NCBI GenBank assembly: GCA_030762895.1
Contig: CM061063.1
Coordinates: forward strand, 50,237,196-50,301,195
Length of the DNA stretch: 64,000 bases
Direction of reading: 5' to 3'
From: Sophora flavescens
Lineage: Eukaryota; Streptophyta; Magnoliopsida; Fabales; Fabaceae
Shown piece after piece: positions 34,681 through 45,587 of the stretch. The notes beneath the pieces are model-generated. The model saw only the letters and a list, made by a program, of their open reading frames with translations, searched no databases and was not told where the DNA came from. The position numbers and the translations under genes were made by a program. Within the stretch, counting starts at the first letter, position 1. Each line of letters begins with the position of its first letter.

Positions 34681-35375
34681 ATCTGACCTATTTTTATTGG
34701 TGTTTTGATGGCGGAGGAGCTTTGGATTTTGATCTTTTTTTTTTCTTTCTTCTTTTCTATTTTTTTTATTTTATTTTGAGAGTGGTAATGACTTATGGTA
34801 GGTTGAAGAGAATGAAATGATATTTGAGATAGAAGATGAAGACGATGGTTATGGAGGTTAGCGGGAGGTAGACCCTGTTCTCATGCTTTCTTTCTTTTAC
34901 GCCTCCTCCCCATTTTGTTTCTGCTATGTTTGCTGAATTTATGCACCATTTGGAGGAGAAGATGACAAAACAATTCTGATTATGCCAGCTGTGAGGGAAA
35001 AGGACGACACTAATGGAGTGTTGCTACAGCTGTGGTTGAGTGCAGAGGAGCAGATAATGTGCAGCAAAACAGCTTTGTACCAGACTGTGCAGTGTAGGAG
35101 AGCAATGACTATGGCACCATTTTTATGTATAAAGGTGTCAAAACCAAGAGAAGAACGTAAAGCATGTTTTGACTTATGCTTGAAAAGGGCATCACGTGAA
35201 TGGACCAAGGAACAAAACATTTTTTAATTTTTTTGTACCTTTTTTTTTCACCTGGGCTTGGGTGATGGACTAAGAAAACTTGTAACAAACAAACATGGGT
35301 TAAGACTTAAGAGAAAGGAACACTATTTTTTTTTTTTTTTACAATTTTTATATTTTTTTCTTCTTTTCAAAATAG
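34681..35375. other. Unassigned region with one short ORF
   Basis: 34982-35227 (+) encodes 81 residues, starting MPAVREKDDTNGVLLQLWLS, with three closely spaced Cys. It is unlike anything I recognise. Codon use is not AT-extreme, so a gene fragment is possible. Confidence 0.25.
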
Positions 35376-35379
35376 TAAT

Positions 35380-35690
35380 TAAATAAAAAAGAGAAGATAT
35401 CCAGATAAAATTAGGTGTTCATAAATAGTAAAATTTAAATAATACTTGTTAAAAAAAGCACAAATATTCAAAGTACACAAAAAGAGGAATGACCTGACGA
35501 GAAATTGGTATGTACTATTTGGAAAAATTAAGAAGATAATGACTGAGCTTAGATCAATGTAGAATAACAATGATTGCTTACATTTCTTCAAATTTTACCC
35601 GTGTCAAACGCTTGGACCTCTTATCAAATTATGTTGTGTGGGCATGTGTAACTCCAACATCAATGAGTAATAAAAAACCAACCACGACAT
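35380..35690. repeat. Third copy of the hairpin arm repeat
   Basis: It matches the left arm of 32385-33263 in the same orientation (GAGCTTAGATCAATGTAGAATAACAATGATT; CTCCAACATCAATGAGTAATAA) with small deletions. It lacks the inverted partner. Confidence 0.75.
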
Positions 35691-37331
35691 GCAACACAGG
35701 GAGGACGCTGGGTAGATGCTTGCCGAAACAAATTTGATATGACACCATAAATGTAATAAATAACACCATAAAAAAACTGAGGTCTCCCACATTCTACAAA
35801 TCTCATGTTTATAAATAAAAGAAATAGTAGTTGGATGAAATTAAAAGTAAAGACAATGCTATAAAGACACTAGAATGTAAAACTTGAGGAAAAAAAAAAG
35901 AAGAAGAAGAAGAAATAATTTATGCTCGGTAGTGCTATATGGGGAGAAAATCTCATTGTTGAGCTTATGGTGACGGTCAATTACTTCAACAAAATCCATA
36001 AAAAAAGTTGCATGCAATATACAACCAAAATAACCAAAATAAATGATTCAATAAATGATTCAAAATTATAATTGCTTAAGTTTATGGAGTCTAACAATAT
36101 AGAAAAGAGAGAAATGATTCAAAACTGAGATGTTTTTTTTTTCTTTAAAGCCAAAATAATTTATTATAAGGATGAGTACAAGAAATACTCAACAAAAAAA
36201 ATACAATGCATCATGTTTTACCAAACACCAAAATCAGTCCCAACACATAACAAGCTCCTATAACTTTTATACTTATATGCAGCAGCAAAAATAAACTTCA
36301 AGGTGACGACACTACGCACACTAAGCCAAAACAATAGATATTTAAGGTGTACATTTTTTGACTAACAGTATAACATTCTTTTGTGGTGGTAGACATGTTT
36401 TCTAGTGTTAAATAACAGTATAACACACACTTGTAAGGGTTGTAATTGAAATTTAAAAGAAAATTTATACACGATGTGTGAACATTTTGGCTATCTTTCA
36501 AGGTCCCAAAACGTCACCGTCCTACCCCTTTGGAGTATCCATCTCTCCTAAGTCCTAACATTTTATTCATAAAAAAATATAAAGATTTTACACAACTACT
36601 TTACTTGTTTAGTTCAACCAGTTGGATAGTGGGTGACTCAATGCTTTAAATAAAACAATAAAAGCATTGGATTCGATTGAGATTTGAGAGTCTAAATTAA
36701 GTGGTGTTTTGATTTATTTTTATTGTTGTTTTTAATTAATATGATTTTACTCATTATTATAAAAATATAATATTTTATTTATTTTAAATTCTACGACGTA
36801 GGAAATAGTGAGAACAAAAAAATGTTAATTTTAATTCTTCTTTTATTAAATTTTTAAAATAAAAAATAAAAAAAAGAGTATTTTTTTTAATTACAAATGA
36901 AAACAAGAAACCAACTCAGGGCTTTTTGTTTTGTTTCCTGATTTCTGTTTTCATTTTCTGTTTTCAGAAATAATTATAAAACTATCACCATCTTGTTTTC
37001 ATTCTATTTTCTGTTTCCAAAGATTTATACAGGTAACAGTGGAAACAGAAAAGAAAAAAATTGTTTTCAATGTTTCCTGTACAAATTATTGAAAACAGAA
37101 AAATAAAAACGACGTGATAGTTTTGTAATTATTTTTGAAAACAAAAAACTGGATAAGCTATCAAATTGGATGACGTTTCTCAACTTTTTTGTTACTATCG
37201 CTCTAACTTTGGTGCAGAGGTGATCTTTCTGGTAGGCTATCAAATTGGTTCTTTTTATTTACTGGATGCTGGAAACAATTGTGCAAGAATCAAATAGATG
37301 GAATGCTGACAACAGGAAAATCTGGTTCTAT
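35691..37331. other. Intergenic with foldback MITE
   Basis: No gene. 36895-37155 is a palindrome in which AATAATTATAAAACTATCACC is mirrored by GTGATAGTTTTGTAATTATT around about 37025, with GTTTTC/GAAAAC-rich arms. A (GAA)n run lies near 35895-35915. Confidence 0.45.
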
Positions 37332-37336
37332 AGGCT

Positions 37337-37721
37337 TGTACTGGCCGAGGTTATTAACCCGGCCACCGAGCCCAAGTACCCGGCTCAGTCCAGAAATTAT
37401 AAAAGGGGCAGTATCCCTCATAAGAAAGGACACTTTTGACTGAACACGGGTGACTCTCCCTTAAGCGTGTTAGAGGAACTAGCGCCGACCAAGAGACTAT
37501 CAAACAGTCCTTGCTCCCTAGTACTCGTCCGACACAAAATTAAGGGATCGAGATCACCGCCCCGCCAAGGGATGAACCTAGAACTACGTCTGGCTTTGAT
37601 TCCCATTGGGATACGTGGGGACCGGAATCACCGAATTCTCGTCAAGCCCAAATCATAAGATAACCCCCTTGGTTTCACGTTCTATGGCGAGATTCGACAA
37701 AACGGATCTTGGCAGGGAACA
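37337..37721 (+). repeat. 5' LTR of the second LTR element
   Basis: 385 bp, paired with 42838-43216. TATAAAA lies at 37398-37404. It ends GGAACA, with TGGCGCCG starting three bases later. Confidence 0.9.
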
Positions 37722-37723
37722 TT

Positions 37724-37742
37724 TGGCGCCGTCTGTGGGAAC
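37724..37742 (+). other. Primer-binding site of the second LTR element
   Basis: TGGCGCCGTCTGTGGGAAC sits directly after the LTR. The motif follows the LTR in many plant Ty3/gypsy elements; I do not assign the tRNA. Confidence 0.75.
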
Positions 37743-38579
37743 GAGGCAAACCGTCCCCTACGCATTAGTTGAGCAACAATGGTGCAAACTTGGAGTGTGA
37801 ATGGCAGGAGAAGTAGAACTACATCGACCGAATCACGAGACGAAGTAAGCCCTATAGACGAGGAGGACAGGTGGTTCTCATCCAACAACTTACGAAGATG
37901 AACGTCTCTCCAAATTTTCCAAATTGGATTCCACGAAGAAAATTACAGGGAAGAAATATTCTTATCTTTCCATTCATATATTATCAAACTAACTTTTAAT
38001 ACGTAGGATACTGCATATTGGATGATTCATGTCATAATAGCAATGGCTATCGGGCAACCCATTAGCACATTGTTTATGTATGGTGCTTTATTGTTAAGTT
38101 GAATTGACTTGATACCATGGCTAGTGTGATGGCCGAGGATATGGCTACGCACATCTTAACAGCTATAATATTTCAAGCCAGGCACGTAAACGACACATGC
38201 AGGATGAGGACTTGTTGCTCCAATGACACATATTTTCCATACGATCACATAGATCCCAGATGGGGAATAGGTTACAAGTAATGCTTGCATGACTCATGCC
38301 ATGATTTTCGCAACTTCCTCTCTCGACTAGCCCATAATCACGGAGCCAGTAACTGACTCCTGTGTACAGTTTTTTATAACGGGGGAGGTGGTGTAAGTTC
38401 AAATTCAAATGAAAATGTAGTTAATGGGGGAGTTAATATGAATCCCGCAAATAATGGAGGTGGAGTAACTACCCCTAATATGCGCATCCTCATTCAAGTT
38501 TAGGTCCAAATACTTCTCTTTCTGTTACAAGCATGATTAATGAAAATCCATATCCCATTTTTAATGGTGCGCCAAATCA
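37743..38579 (+). other. Interior 5' region, no coding sequence recognised
   Basis: Frames are broken and no gag signature is visible; probably leader and eroded element sequence. Confidence 0.35.
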
Positions 38580-38994
38580 TATATGAGAGAGAGAGGCAAG
38601 GAGGGGATTTCGGGTTTGGCTGAGCAGGATAGCGTGAAGTTTAAAAATATGTTGGGTCACACACTTAAGTGAACGATTAAATGGCTTGGAGGAGGTTTTG
38701 AATAAGAAGGCCCCAGCTTTGAAACGCAGAAGAGGGAGAGGGGATAGTTCAATGTTGCATGAAATCCCCATGCAGGGGTTTACGTCCATAACAAATCCCT
38801 TGGGTGATGTCAAGAGAAGTCCGAGTCCAACCATTTTTTAACGACAGGGGATTGGTTTCCGGGCCTGCCGAACCAGTCCGTTCCCCACCACCCCAATGTT
38901 ATTTTCCTAAGTGGAACGTTTGCTCATTCCAGGAGGGTGGAGGAAGTAAAGGTCTGGCTTGGTTTTGATAATCTATTTATCACAGATAGAGAAG
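38580..38994 (+). pseudogene. LINE ORF2 N-terminal (endonuclease start) fragment
   Basis: From about 38888 the frame reads HPNVIFLSGTFAHSRRVEEV then KVWLGFDNLFITDREG. This is the start of the L1-type endonuclease domain (compare the plant pattern PDVVFLMETK...LGFD...V...GRSGG). The sequence upstream may be the end of a LINE ORF1 or intergenic LINE sequence. It stops abruptly where the SAL1-type fragment begins; AGAGAAGGAACTC can be read as either. Confidence 0.7.
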
Positions 38995-39150
38995 GAACTC
39001 GCTGCTGCAAAGAAAGCAGCCACTCTCGCTGCTCATCTCTGCCAGAAAGTACAAAAGGCTTTGCTGCAATCCGATGTCCACTCAAAATCAGACAAAAGTC
39101 CTGTCACGGTGGCTGATTATGGTTCACAAGCCTTGGTTAGCTTTGTAATC
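38989..39150 (+). pseudogene. SAL1: SAL1-type 3'(2'),5'-bisphosphate nucleotidase fragment
   Basis: 54 codons starting EKELAAAKKAATLAAHLCQK and containing KSDKSPVTVADYGSQAL match the N-terminus of plant SAL1/FRY1 phosphatase, which degrades 3'-phosphoadenosine 5'-phosphate. The metal-binding and catalytic parts are absent. The fragment runs in frame to SFVI and ends one base before the TIM22 start codon. No splice border is needed within it. Confidence 0.88.
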
Positions 39151-39151
39151 A

Positions 39152-39686
39152 ATGGCTGATGAATCGGGAAAAGGAACTTCAAACGATAATGGCTCTTCGA
39201 ACTCAGAAGAATCAGAGAAACCGAAGAATAAGATTGAGCCTATTAGATTGCCCACAGTTGAAGAAATTCGTGGCCAAGACATTTGGAACAATTGTGCTAT
39301 GCGCAGTGTTTTCAGCGGAGTCATGGGAGGTGGGCTTGGCCTCGCCATGGGTTTGTTTCTTGGATCACTGGACAACCCTCCGATGGAAGAGGAAATGACT
39401 AGCAGGCAAAAGATTATATCAAGCAAAGCAGATGGGGCGAAGGAGCTGGAGTTCAGCCAAAGCATTTGCTGTTATGGGTTTAATATTCTCAGCTGCTGAG
39501 TGTGTTGTTGAGAAGGCAAGAGCAAAACACGACACAACAAATACTGTTGTTGCTGGACGTGTTACTGGAGGTGCAATATCAGCCAAAGGTGGTCCAGAAG
39601 CAGCATGCGCAGGTTGTGCTGGCTTTGCGGCATTCTCAGTCTTGATAGAGAAGTTTTTAGAGCGACACGAATCATATGTTGAATAA
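39152..39686 (+). pseudogene. TIM22: Frameshifted TIM22 copy
   Basis: It starts MADESGKGTSNDNGSSNSEE and continues with IRLPTVEEIRGQDIWNNCAM and SGVMGGGLGLAMGLFLG, the N-terminal half of plant TIM22 (Tim17/22/23 family), the carrier translocase of the mitochondrial inner membrane. Near 39415 the frame shifts, consistent with loss of two bases in a TATAT run. The rest continues in another frame from MGRRSWSSAKAFAVMG through VVEKARAKHDTTN, a Gly-rich segment and CAGCAGFAAFSVLIEKFLER to a stop at 39684-39686. Full family length is present without introns, so it looks like a reverse-transcribed copy. The frameshift removes the last two membrane segments from the first frame. Confidence 0.9.
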
Positions 39687-40628
39687 TACGGCTTCCAAGG
39701 AATGTATACTGTTAAATATTAATTCATCAATATCTTAAAGGTGTTTTGGATTCATTGCAAGTTTCTCCTGGTCCTAAAGTTGCTTCAGCTCCAATTTCCA
39801 CATGAATCTATTAAGAATCAAGTCAATTCATCAACAGAGATGTATTGATCCAAATACTGATGGGTGGTGCAAGCGTGTGCCGACTTATTCCTTTGTCAGA
39901 TGATAATCATGGAACGGCTTAATTCTTGGACATTCTCTACAACATGCAAGTTCGCATCCATTATTTCCTAATACAGTTCGGTCACGTGAAAATCATAATG
40001 GTAGCAGGATTTTCCGAGTTAAGCATTTTCATCCGGGGTAGGTGACAAAAGTGACTTGGTTGAGTCAACTCAGTCCCCTACGAGTAAACAAGTCCTGTAT
40101 GGCTACAGTGGCCTCAATGTCTATGGAGTAAGGTGAGTGTGGCAGATCATTTACTCAATAGGAAGAAGCACTATTGTGTACAATGTGGATATGACCCAAG
40201 TGGTGAGTGCTGATACGCGAATGTGGTACTATCCAAGTTGCCTTCCTTAGTATCAGAGTCTATTGCCATCAAATATGTATTAAGCTCGATCTAATCGGAT
40301 TCTGGGTAGAAATAAGGAATTAAATAAATAAATAAAATAAAAAAAAGACAAAAAAAAATATGAATGGAGTTATAAGGAAGCAAAAATCTTGGCAAGAGCT
40401 ATGGTAGTGTCAAGTCCTTAAGACGAGAATGATCTCAGTAAAAGACACTCAAAGCCCTTAAAAACGAGCATGACTTCTGATAAAATGTAACATAAGTCCT
40501 TAAAAGATAACATTGTCCTTAAAGACGAGTTAATTCTCAGGTACGTAAGACATTATTATGTTGTACCCTATTTTATGTTGTACCTTATTTTGCCGAAGTA
40601 TTTATTTTACAGGCATCTTATTCTGGTG
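39687..40628 (+). other. Interior spacer after the TIM22 copy
   Basis: The first part may be TIM22 3' UTR. The remainder is unassigned, with a poly(A)-rich patch at 40318-40360. No coding signal. Confidence 0.35.
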
Positions 40629-42037
40629 GCCGAGTACGAGCCAGCGGCCGAGTTCGAGCCGATTATCTTCTAAAGGCCAAGTTTGAGCCTAGTGGCCGAG
40701 TACGAGCCAATGGCCGAGTTCGAGCCAGTCAGAGGGGCCAAGTTTGAGCCCGGCGGCCGAGTCCGAGCCGTTCAATTCCAAAGGCCAAGTTTGAGCCTAG
40801 TGGCCGAGTACGAGCCAATGGCCGAGTTCGAGCCATCGAGGGGCTAAGTTTGAGCCCGACGGCCGAGTCCAAGCCGTTCAATTCCAAAGGCCAAGTTTGA
40901 GCCTAGTGGCCGAGCACGAGCCAATGGCCGAGTTCGAGCCGATCGAGGGGCCAAGTTTGAGCCCGGCGGCCGAGTCCGAGCCGTTCAATTCCAAAGGCCA
41001 AGTTTGAGCCTAGTGGCCGAGTCACGAGCCAACGGCCGAGTTCGAGCCGATCGAGGGGCCAAGTTTGAGCCCTGCGGCCGAGTCCGAGCCGCTCAATTCC
41101 AAAGGCCAAGTTTGAGCCTAGTGGCCGAGTACGAGCCAATGGCCGAGTTCGAGCCAGTCGAGGGGGGCCAAGTTTGAGCCGTGGCCGAGTCCGAGCCGTT
41201 CAATTCCAAAGGCCAAGTTTGAGCCTAGTGGCCGAGTACGAGCCAACGGCCGAGTTCGAGTCGGTCGGAGGGGCCAAGTTTGAGCCCTGGCCCGAGTCCG
41301 AGCCGTTCAATTCCAAAGGCCAAGTTTGAGCCTAGTGGCCGAGTACGAGCCAATGGTCGAGTTCGAGCCAGTCGAGGGGCCAAGTTTGAGCCCTGGCCGA
41401 GTCCGAGTCGTTCAATTCCAAAGGCCAAGTTTGAGCCTAGTGGCCGAGTACGAGCCAACTACCGAGTTCGAGCCATCGGAGGGGCCAAGTTTGAGCCCGG
41501 CGGCCGAGTCCGAGCCGTTTAATTCCAAAGGCCAAGTTTGAGCCTAGTGGCCGAGTACGAGCCAAGGGCCGAGTTCGAGCCAGTCAGAGGGGCCAAGTTT
41601 GAGCCCGACGGCCGAGTCCGAGCCGTTCAATTCCAAAGGCCAAGTTTGAGCCTAGTGGCCGAGTACGAGCCAATGGCCGAGTTCGAGCCAATCAGAGGGG
41701 CCAAGTTTGAGCCCGGCAACCGAGTCCGAGCCGTTCAATTCCAAAGGCCAAGTTTGAGCCTAGTGGCCGAGTACGAGCCAACGGCCGAGTCCGAGCCGGT
41801 TATCTTCTAAAGGCCAAGTTTGAGCCTAATGGCCGAGTCCGAGCCAACGGTCGAGTTCGAGCCGGTTATCTTCTAAAGGCCAAGTTTGAGCCTGGTGGCC
41901 GAGCCGGTTATCTTCTAAAGGCCAAGTTTGAGCCTGGTGGCCGAGTACGAGCCAACGGCCGAGTCCGAGCCGGTTATCTTCTAAAGGCCAAGTTTGAGCC
42001 TAATGGCCGAGTTCGAGCCATCGAGTTATTAAGGCCA
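40629..42037 (+). repeat. Tandem array, ~107-bp unit, ten copies plus short variants
   Basis: TTCAATTCCAAAGGCCAAGT recurs at about 40771, 40877, 40984, 41092, 41199, 41306, 41411, 41518, 41627 and 41733. Each unit is itself built of ~20-bp pieces GGCCAAGTTTGAGCC, GGCCGAGTACGAGCC and GGCCGAGTTCGAGCC. Shorter units follow to 42037, and three more pieces lie at 42520-42650. The period is not a multiple of three, so the ORFs across it are incidental. The array is GC-rich relative to the window. Confidence 0.92.
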
Positions 42038-42837
42038 AGTTTAAGCCGCGAAATTATTGAAATCAAATCAAATACGTATATCAAGAAAGAACAAAGTTTG
42101 TGTGGCCGAAGAATAAGCTCGGTTTCACACTTATCAGCTCCTTCGCTTATTCAAGCTCGGAGCTCGGGGGGGCTTGTTGTGTACTGGCCGCGAATGTAAT
42201 CCCGAGGACTTGCCTATACCTCGGGTTGACCGAGCTTACCCCGGCTATGGGCCCTAGCCCAAAGTCCTCCAGGGCCGAGGACATATCAGCACAGCTTGGA
42301 TCACAGCCCGATCACTGCACTAAGCTGCAGTTGATGTATATAGTCGGGTGCTGTACTCTTTTTCCTACCTCGGTATTTTGTCCCAAAAAGGGTTTTGACC
42401 GGGGAGGTTTTAACGAGGCACACCGCGGACTCCATCCGATAAAAGAATTTATTGCGAATATTGCTTTATTTATTTTCTCTTATCTTGCCGAAGTATTTAC
42501 TCGGCAGGCATCTTATTTTGGTGGCCGAGTTCGAGCCAGTCAAATTCTTAAGGCCAAGTTTGAGCCTGGTGGCCGAGTGCGAGCCATTAAATTTCTTAAG
42601 GCCAAGTCTGAGCCTAAAGGCCGAGTTCGAGCCATTGAAATTATTAAAGGAACCGAGCACAATGCCGAAAGTAAAAATGAGGCCGAGTTCAAAGCCTTAA
42701 AATACAAAAAGGAAGGCAGGTTCGGTTGAAGTAACAGCTTGAAATAAGGAAGGAAGGAAGTCCACATGGCCGAAGTATCAGCTCGGTTTAATACTTGTCA
42801 GCTCTTTCGCTTGTTTAAGCTCGAGCTTGGGGGCTTG
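42038..42837 (+). other. Interior 3' end with duplicated pre-LTR segment
   Basis: 42100-42190 (AGCTCGGTTTCACACTTATCAGCTC, then a G-run and GCTTG) closely parallels 42780-42840 just before the right LTR. 40590-40640 likewise parallels 42486-42530. TTTTGACCGGGGAGGTTTTAACGAGGCA-type sequence at 42392-42421 resembles LTR U3 sequence of other plant elements. This is an internal duplication or an old recombination product. Confidence 0.55.
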
Positions 42838-43216
42838 TGTCTTGGCCGAGGTTATTAACCCGCCACCGAGCCCAAGTACCCTACCACCCAGAAATTATAA
42901 AAGGGGCAAGACTCTCATAAGAAAGGACACTTTTGACTGAACACGGGTGACTCTCCCTTAAGCGTGTTAGAGGAACTAGCGCCGACCAAGAGACTATCAA
43001 ACAGTCCTTGCTCCCTAGTACTCGTCCGACACATAATTAAGGGATCGAGATCACCGCCCCGCCAAGGGATGAACCTAGAACTACGTCTGGCTTTGATTCC
43101 CATTGGGATACGTAGGACCGGAATCACTGAATTCTGTCAAGCCCAAATCATAAAATAACCCCCTTGGTTTCACGTTCTATGGCGAGATTCTGACAAAACG
43201 GATCTTGGCAGGAACA
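42838..43216 (+). repeat. 3' LTR of the second LTR element
   Basis: 379 bp, paired with 37337-37721, ending GGAACA before the AGGCT duplication. Confidence 0.9.
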
Positions 43217-44224
43217 AGGCTGATTTTTGGCAAGTTCATTTTGGTTCAATTTTAGTGACAGGTCATTGGATGTCTGTATATCTTGGGTGGAAGATGTGAC
43301 TTGGTTTGGGCCTCAAAAAGTTTTTGTTTCTGCTATTTCTTGAGGGTGGAAGCTGTGATTTGGTTAGAATTTCAACATGTGTTCATCTATTCATCCTTCA
43401 TCATCTACAGCATGTATCCCTATACATTTTAGATGGATTATGCCGAGGGTAATGGGATTTAGTTGCTTTATTACAGTTTCTTTTCTTGGAAGCGCGTATG
43501 TGGTAATTTGGGTATGGTTCTACATGTATGTTAGTTTTAGCCGGATTCCTCTAGGTTAGGATGTATGTATATTACAGTTTTTTTTCTTTTTTTTTTTTTT
43601 TGGTTGGGATGGAAGATAAGTTAGTGGCTCAATCTTGTAGTTATCTTCACTCTTGGTTGAACATCTACCTTGTTCTTATTTCCTTTAAGTATTCGGATTT
43701 CTCTTATAATTGAGTTGAGTACCTCTAGTGCTTCCTTCAATTCCATTTTGTTCATAATAAAAAAAAAACTAAAAACTAAAAACAAAGCAAACATATTCTA
43801 AATGCCGTTAAAGTTTCTATCTCCAGTTTAGCTGTTTTGACATTGTTTTTAAGTTTGGGTTTTGTTATTTGGCATGATCAATGATTAATAGATTTTTTTA
43901 TTTGAAGAATTCATTTTCGAAATTTTACTATTATTTACAATAATGGTTGTATGCTATAAGTTGCATTCAAAAAATAAAATCATTTACAAGAAAATAAAAA
44001 TAAGCATGAATTATCAAATTTAAATAATAGTATGAAACTCAAAAGAATAATAAGGAACAAACGTATAATGAAAACAACTCATTAAGTATAAATTAATATA
44101 ATAAAAAAATAAAAAATTGATGTAGGTTTATATCATAAATAAATAAGCAAAAAAATATTTATTCTTAAATCACCTTATAAAATAAATTTTAAAATTTACA
44201 TCTTAAATTAAATTAAGACTATAT
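43217..44224. other. Intergenic, possible LINE 3' tail
   Basis: No gene. A TTGTTCATAATAAAAAAAAA run ending near 43770 looks like a retroelement poly(A) end; the rest is AT-rich. Confidence 0.35.
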
Positions 44225-44371
44225 CACTACCAAAAAAATTAAAACCAGCTATGGACATATTTCGTCGCCAAAGAGAAAAAATCTGTCATTGAATTAACTA
44301 GTGACGAAAAAAATCCATCAAAAAAAGCGGCATCATTGAATTCCGACGTTAATTTCAACATTTTTAGTAGT
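44225..44371. mobile_element. CACTA-like miniature element
   Basis: The left end CACTACCAAAAAAATTAAAA, followed by ATTTCGTCGCCAAAG, is typical of En/Spm (CACTA) termini with subterminal TTCGTCGC motifs. The right end TTTTTAGTAGT is its imperfect inverse. No transposase. The 3-bp duplication is unclear. Confidence 0.55.
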
Positions 44372-44471
44372 ATATACAATTTATTTTAGAATAACTTTTT
44401 TTCCTTAAAAAAAATCCTTCAAATGGATGGGAGATAAACTAGTTTATTAGAACAATACTAGCAACATAATA

Positions 44472-44762
44472 ATTTTTTTTATTTATGAATAAGAAGAGAA
44501 ACAAAAACTAAACAGCTCGAGGTAGAGAGCCACCTCTTACATAATTTTACAGAAATAAACTAAGCATAGGAAAACTCCTATCAAGAATAACCCCCTCATA
44601 AGAATAGGGGTGACCTTTACTAGCCAATAAATCAGCATATTGGTTAGCCTCAAGGTAAACGTGGATCACTGAGATAGTCCAATCTGGAAGATGGAGGAGA
44701 GAAATGACCTCTTGAAGAAGAGGTTGGTGGAAGGAAATATGAGTTGATCCCAAGTTAACCAT
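44472..44762 (-). pseudogene. LINE 3' fragment with RNase H-like domain
   Basis: The minus-strand frame (44547-44762) reads PDWTISVIHVYLEANQYADL then LASKGH, the HVYREAN..AD.LA motif of the RNase H-like domain. Downstream on the minus strand, a T run at 44472-44479 (A run when reversed) marks the poly(A) end. 5'-truncated and inactive. Confidence 0.7.
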
Positions 44763-44884
44763 GTTAGCACACTATTTGTTCGGTAAAATTTATGTTGGAA
44801 TCACTAATTAGATTTAGGACCTATGTAATTTTGTGAGTTCCAATTAAGTAAAACCCAATCAATATATTGTTATGAACATATATA

Positions 44885-45185
44885 CTCCCTCTATACTCAA
44901 TTATAAGTAAAAAATACCTATATTTTTTTATTCAAATATAAACAAAATCCAACTAACTTAAATATATTTAATGTTATTATTCCAAAAATCAAGAAAATTA
45001 ACCAATCAAACTAATTCTCCATTTACTTGGATTCCAAGAATATTGTATATTCCCGAGATAATTAAAAGTTAACTTAGTAATTATAACTATTTTTTTTTAC
45101 ATAAATTAAAACAATTAAATTAAATTAACTAACTTCCTTAATAAATATAAAATTAATTATTTTTTCTTATAATTGAGTAAGATAG
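44885..45185. mobile_element. Stowaway-like MITE
   Basis: The left end CTCCCTCTATACTCAATTATAAG pairs with CTTATAATTGAGTAAGATAG at the right, with TA on each side. The 301-bp AT-rich interior has no ORF. Confidence 0.75.
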
Positions 45186-45587
45186 TACTGGTCAGTGCAT
45201 ACAACAAACTAAAACGGTTGCATCAAGACTTGCTAGTTAGAAGGTGGCGAATGCACCCCATCATGAAATGAGGTGTAAGTTTCTCCAAATTGTGAGATGA
45301 AAACTTGACCGTTGATCAATATTAGTTGGTGGGCCAGGTAATTAACCTCTCTGACCAGTTGAACAGGTAATCTCTGACTTACGCTTTATTTGCTACTTAG
45401 TCCTTGTTGTTGTAATATTTAATTTAAGAACCATCTATTTAAAAAAAATCTTAATTTAATGATTATTGTTTAGTTCAACATCCCATAACCTAGATTCTTC
45501 AGATCATACTTGTTGGCTCACTGAATGTGCTTGCCGACGTCAATGTCTGTGATTTGAAGAGTAGATATTATTGTTTAAAGCTGCATT
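45186..45587. other. Intergenic, nothing recognised
   Basis: About 400 bp with no supportable feature. Confidence 0.35.

Larger units (their letters stand above)
37337..43216 (+). mobile_element. Complete non-autonomous LTR element carrying captured gene fragments
   Basis: LTRs lie at 37337-37721 and 42838-43216 (TGTACTGG/TGTCTTGG starts, GGAACA ends), and perfect AGGCT duplications flank the element (37332-37336, 43217-43221). A primer-site motif follows the left LTR and AGCTTGGGGGCT precedes the right one. The 5.1-kb interior has no gag-pol. It contains a LINE ORF2 start, a SAL1-type fragment, a TIM22 copy, a tandem array and a duplicated 3' end (42100-42190 resembles 42771-42850). The LTRs differ at roughly 5% by eye, so it is older than the first element. 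Confidence 0.9.

Noticed and set aside
40903..41810. Several ORFs across the ~107-bp tandem array
   Set aside because: The unit length is not a multiple of three, so frames slide from unit to unit; the ORFs simply reflect few stop codons in the repeat.
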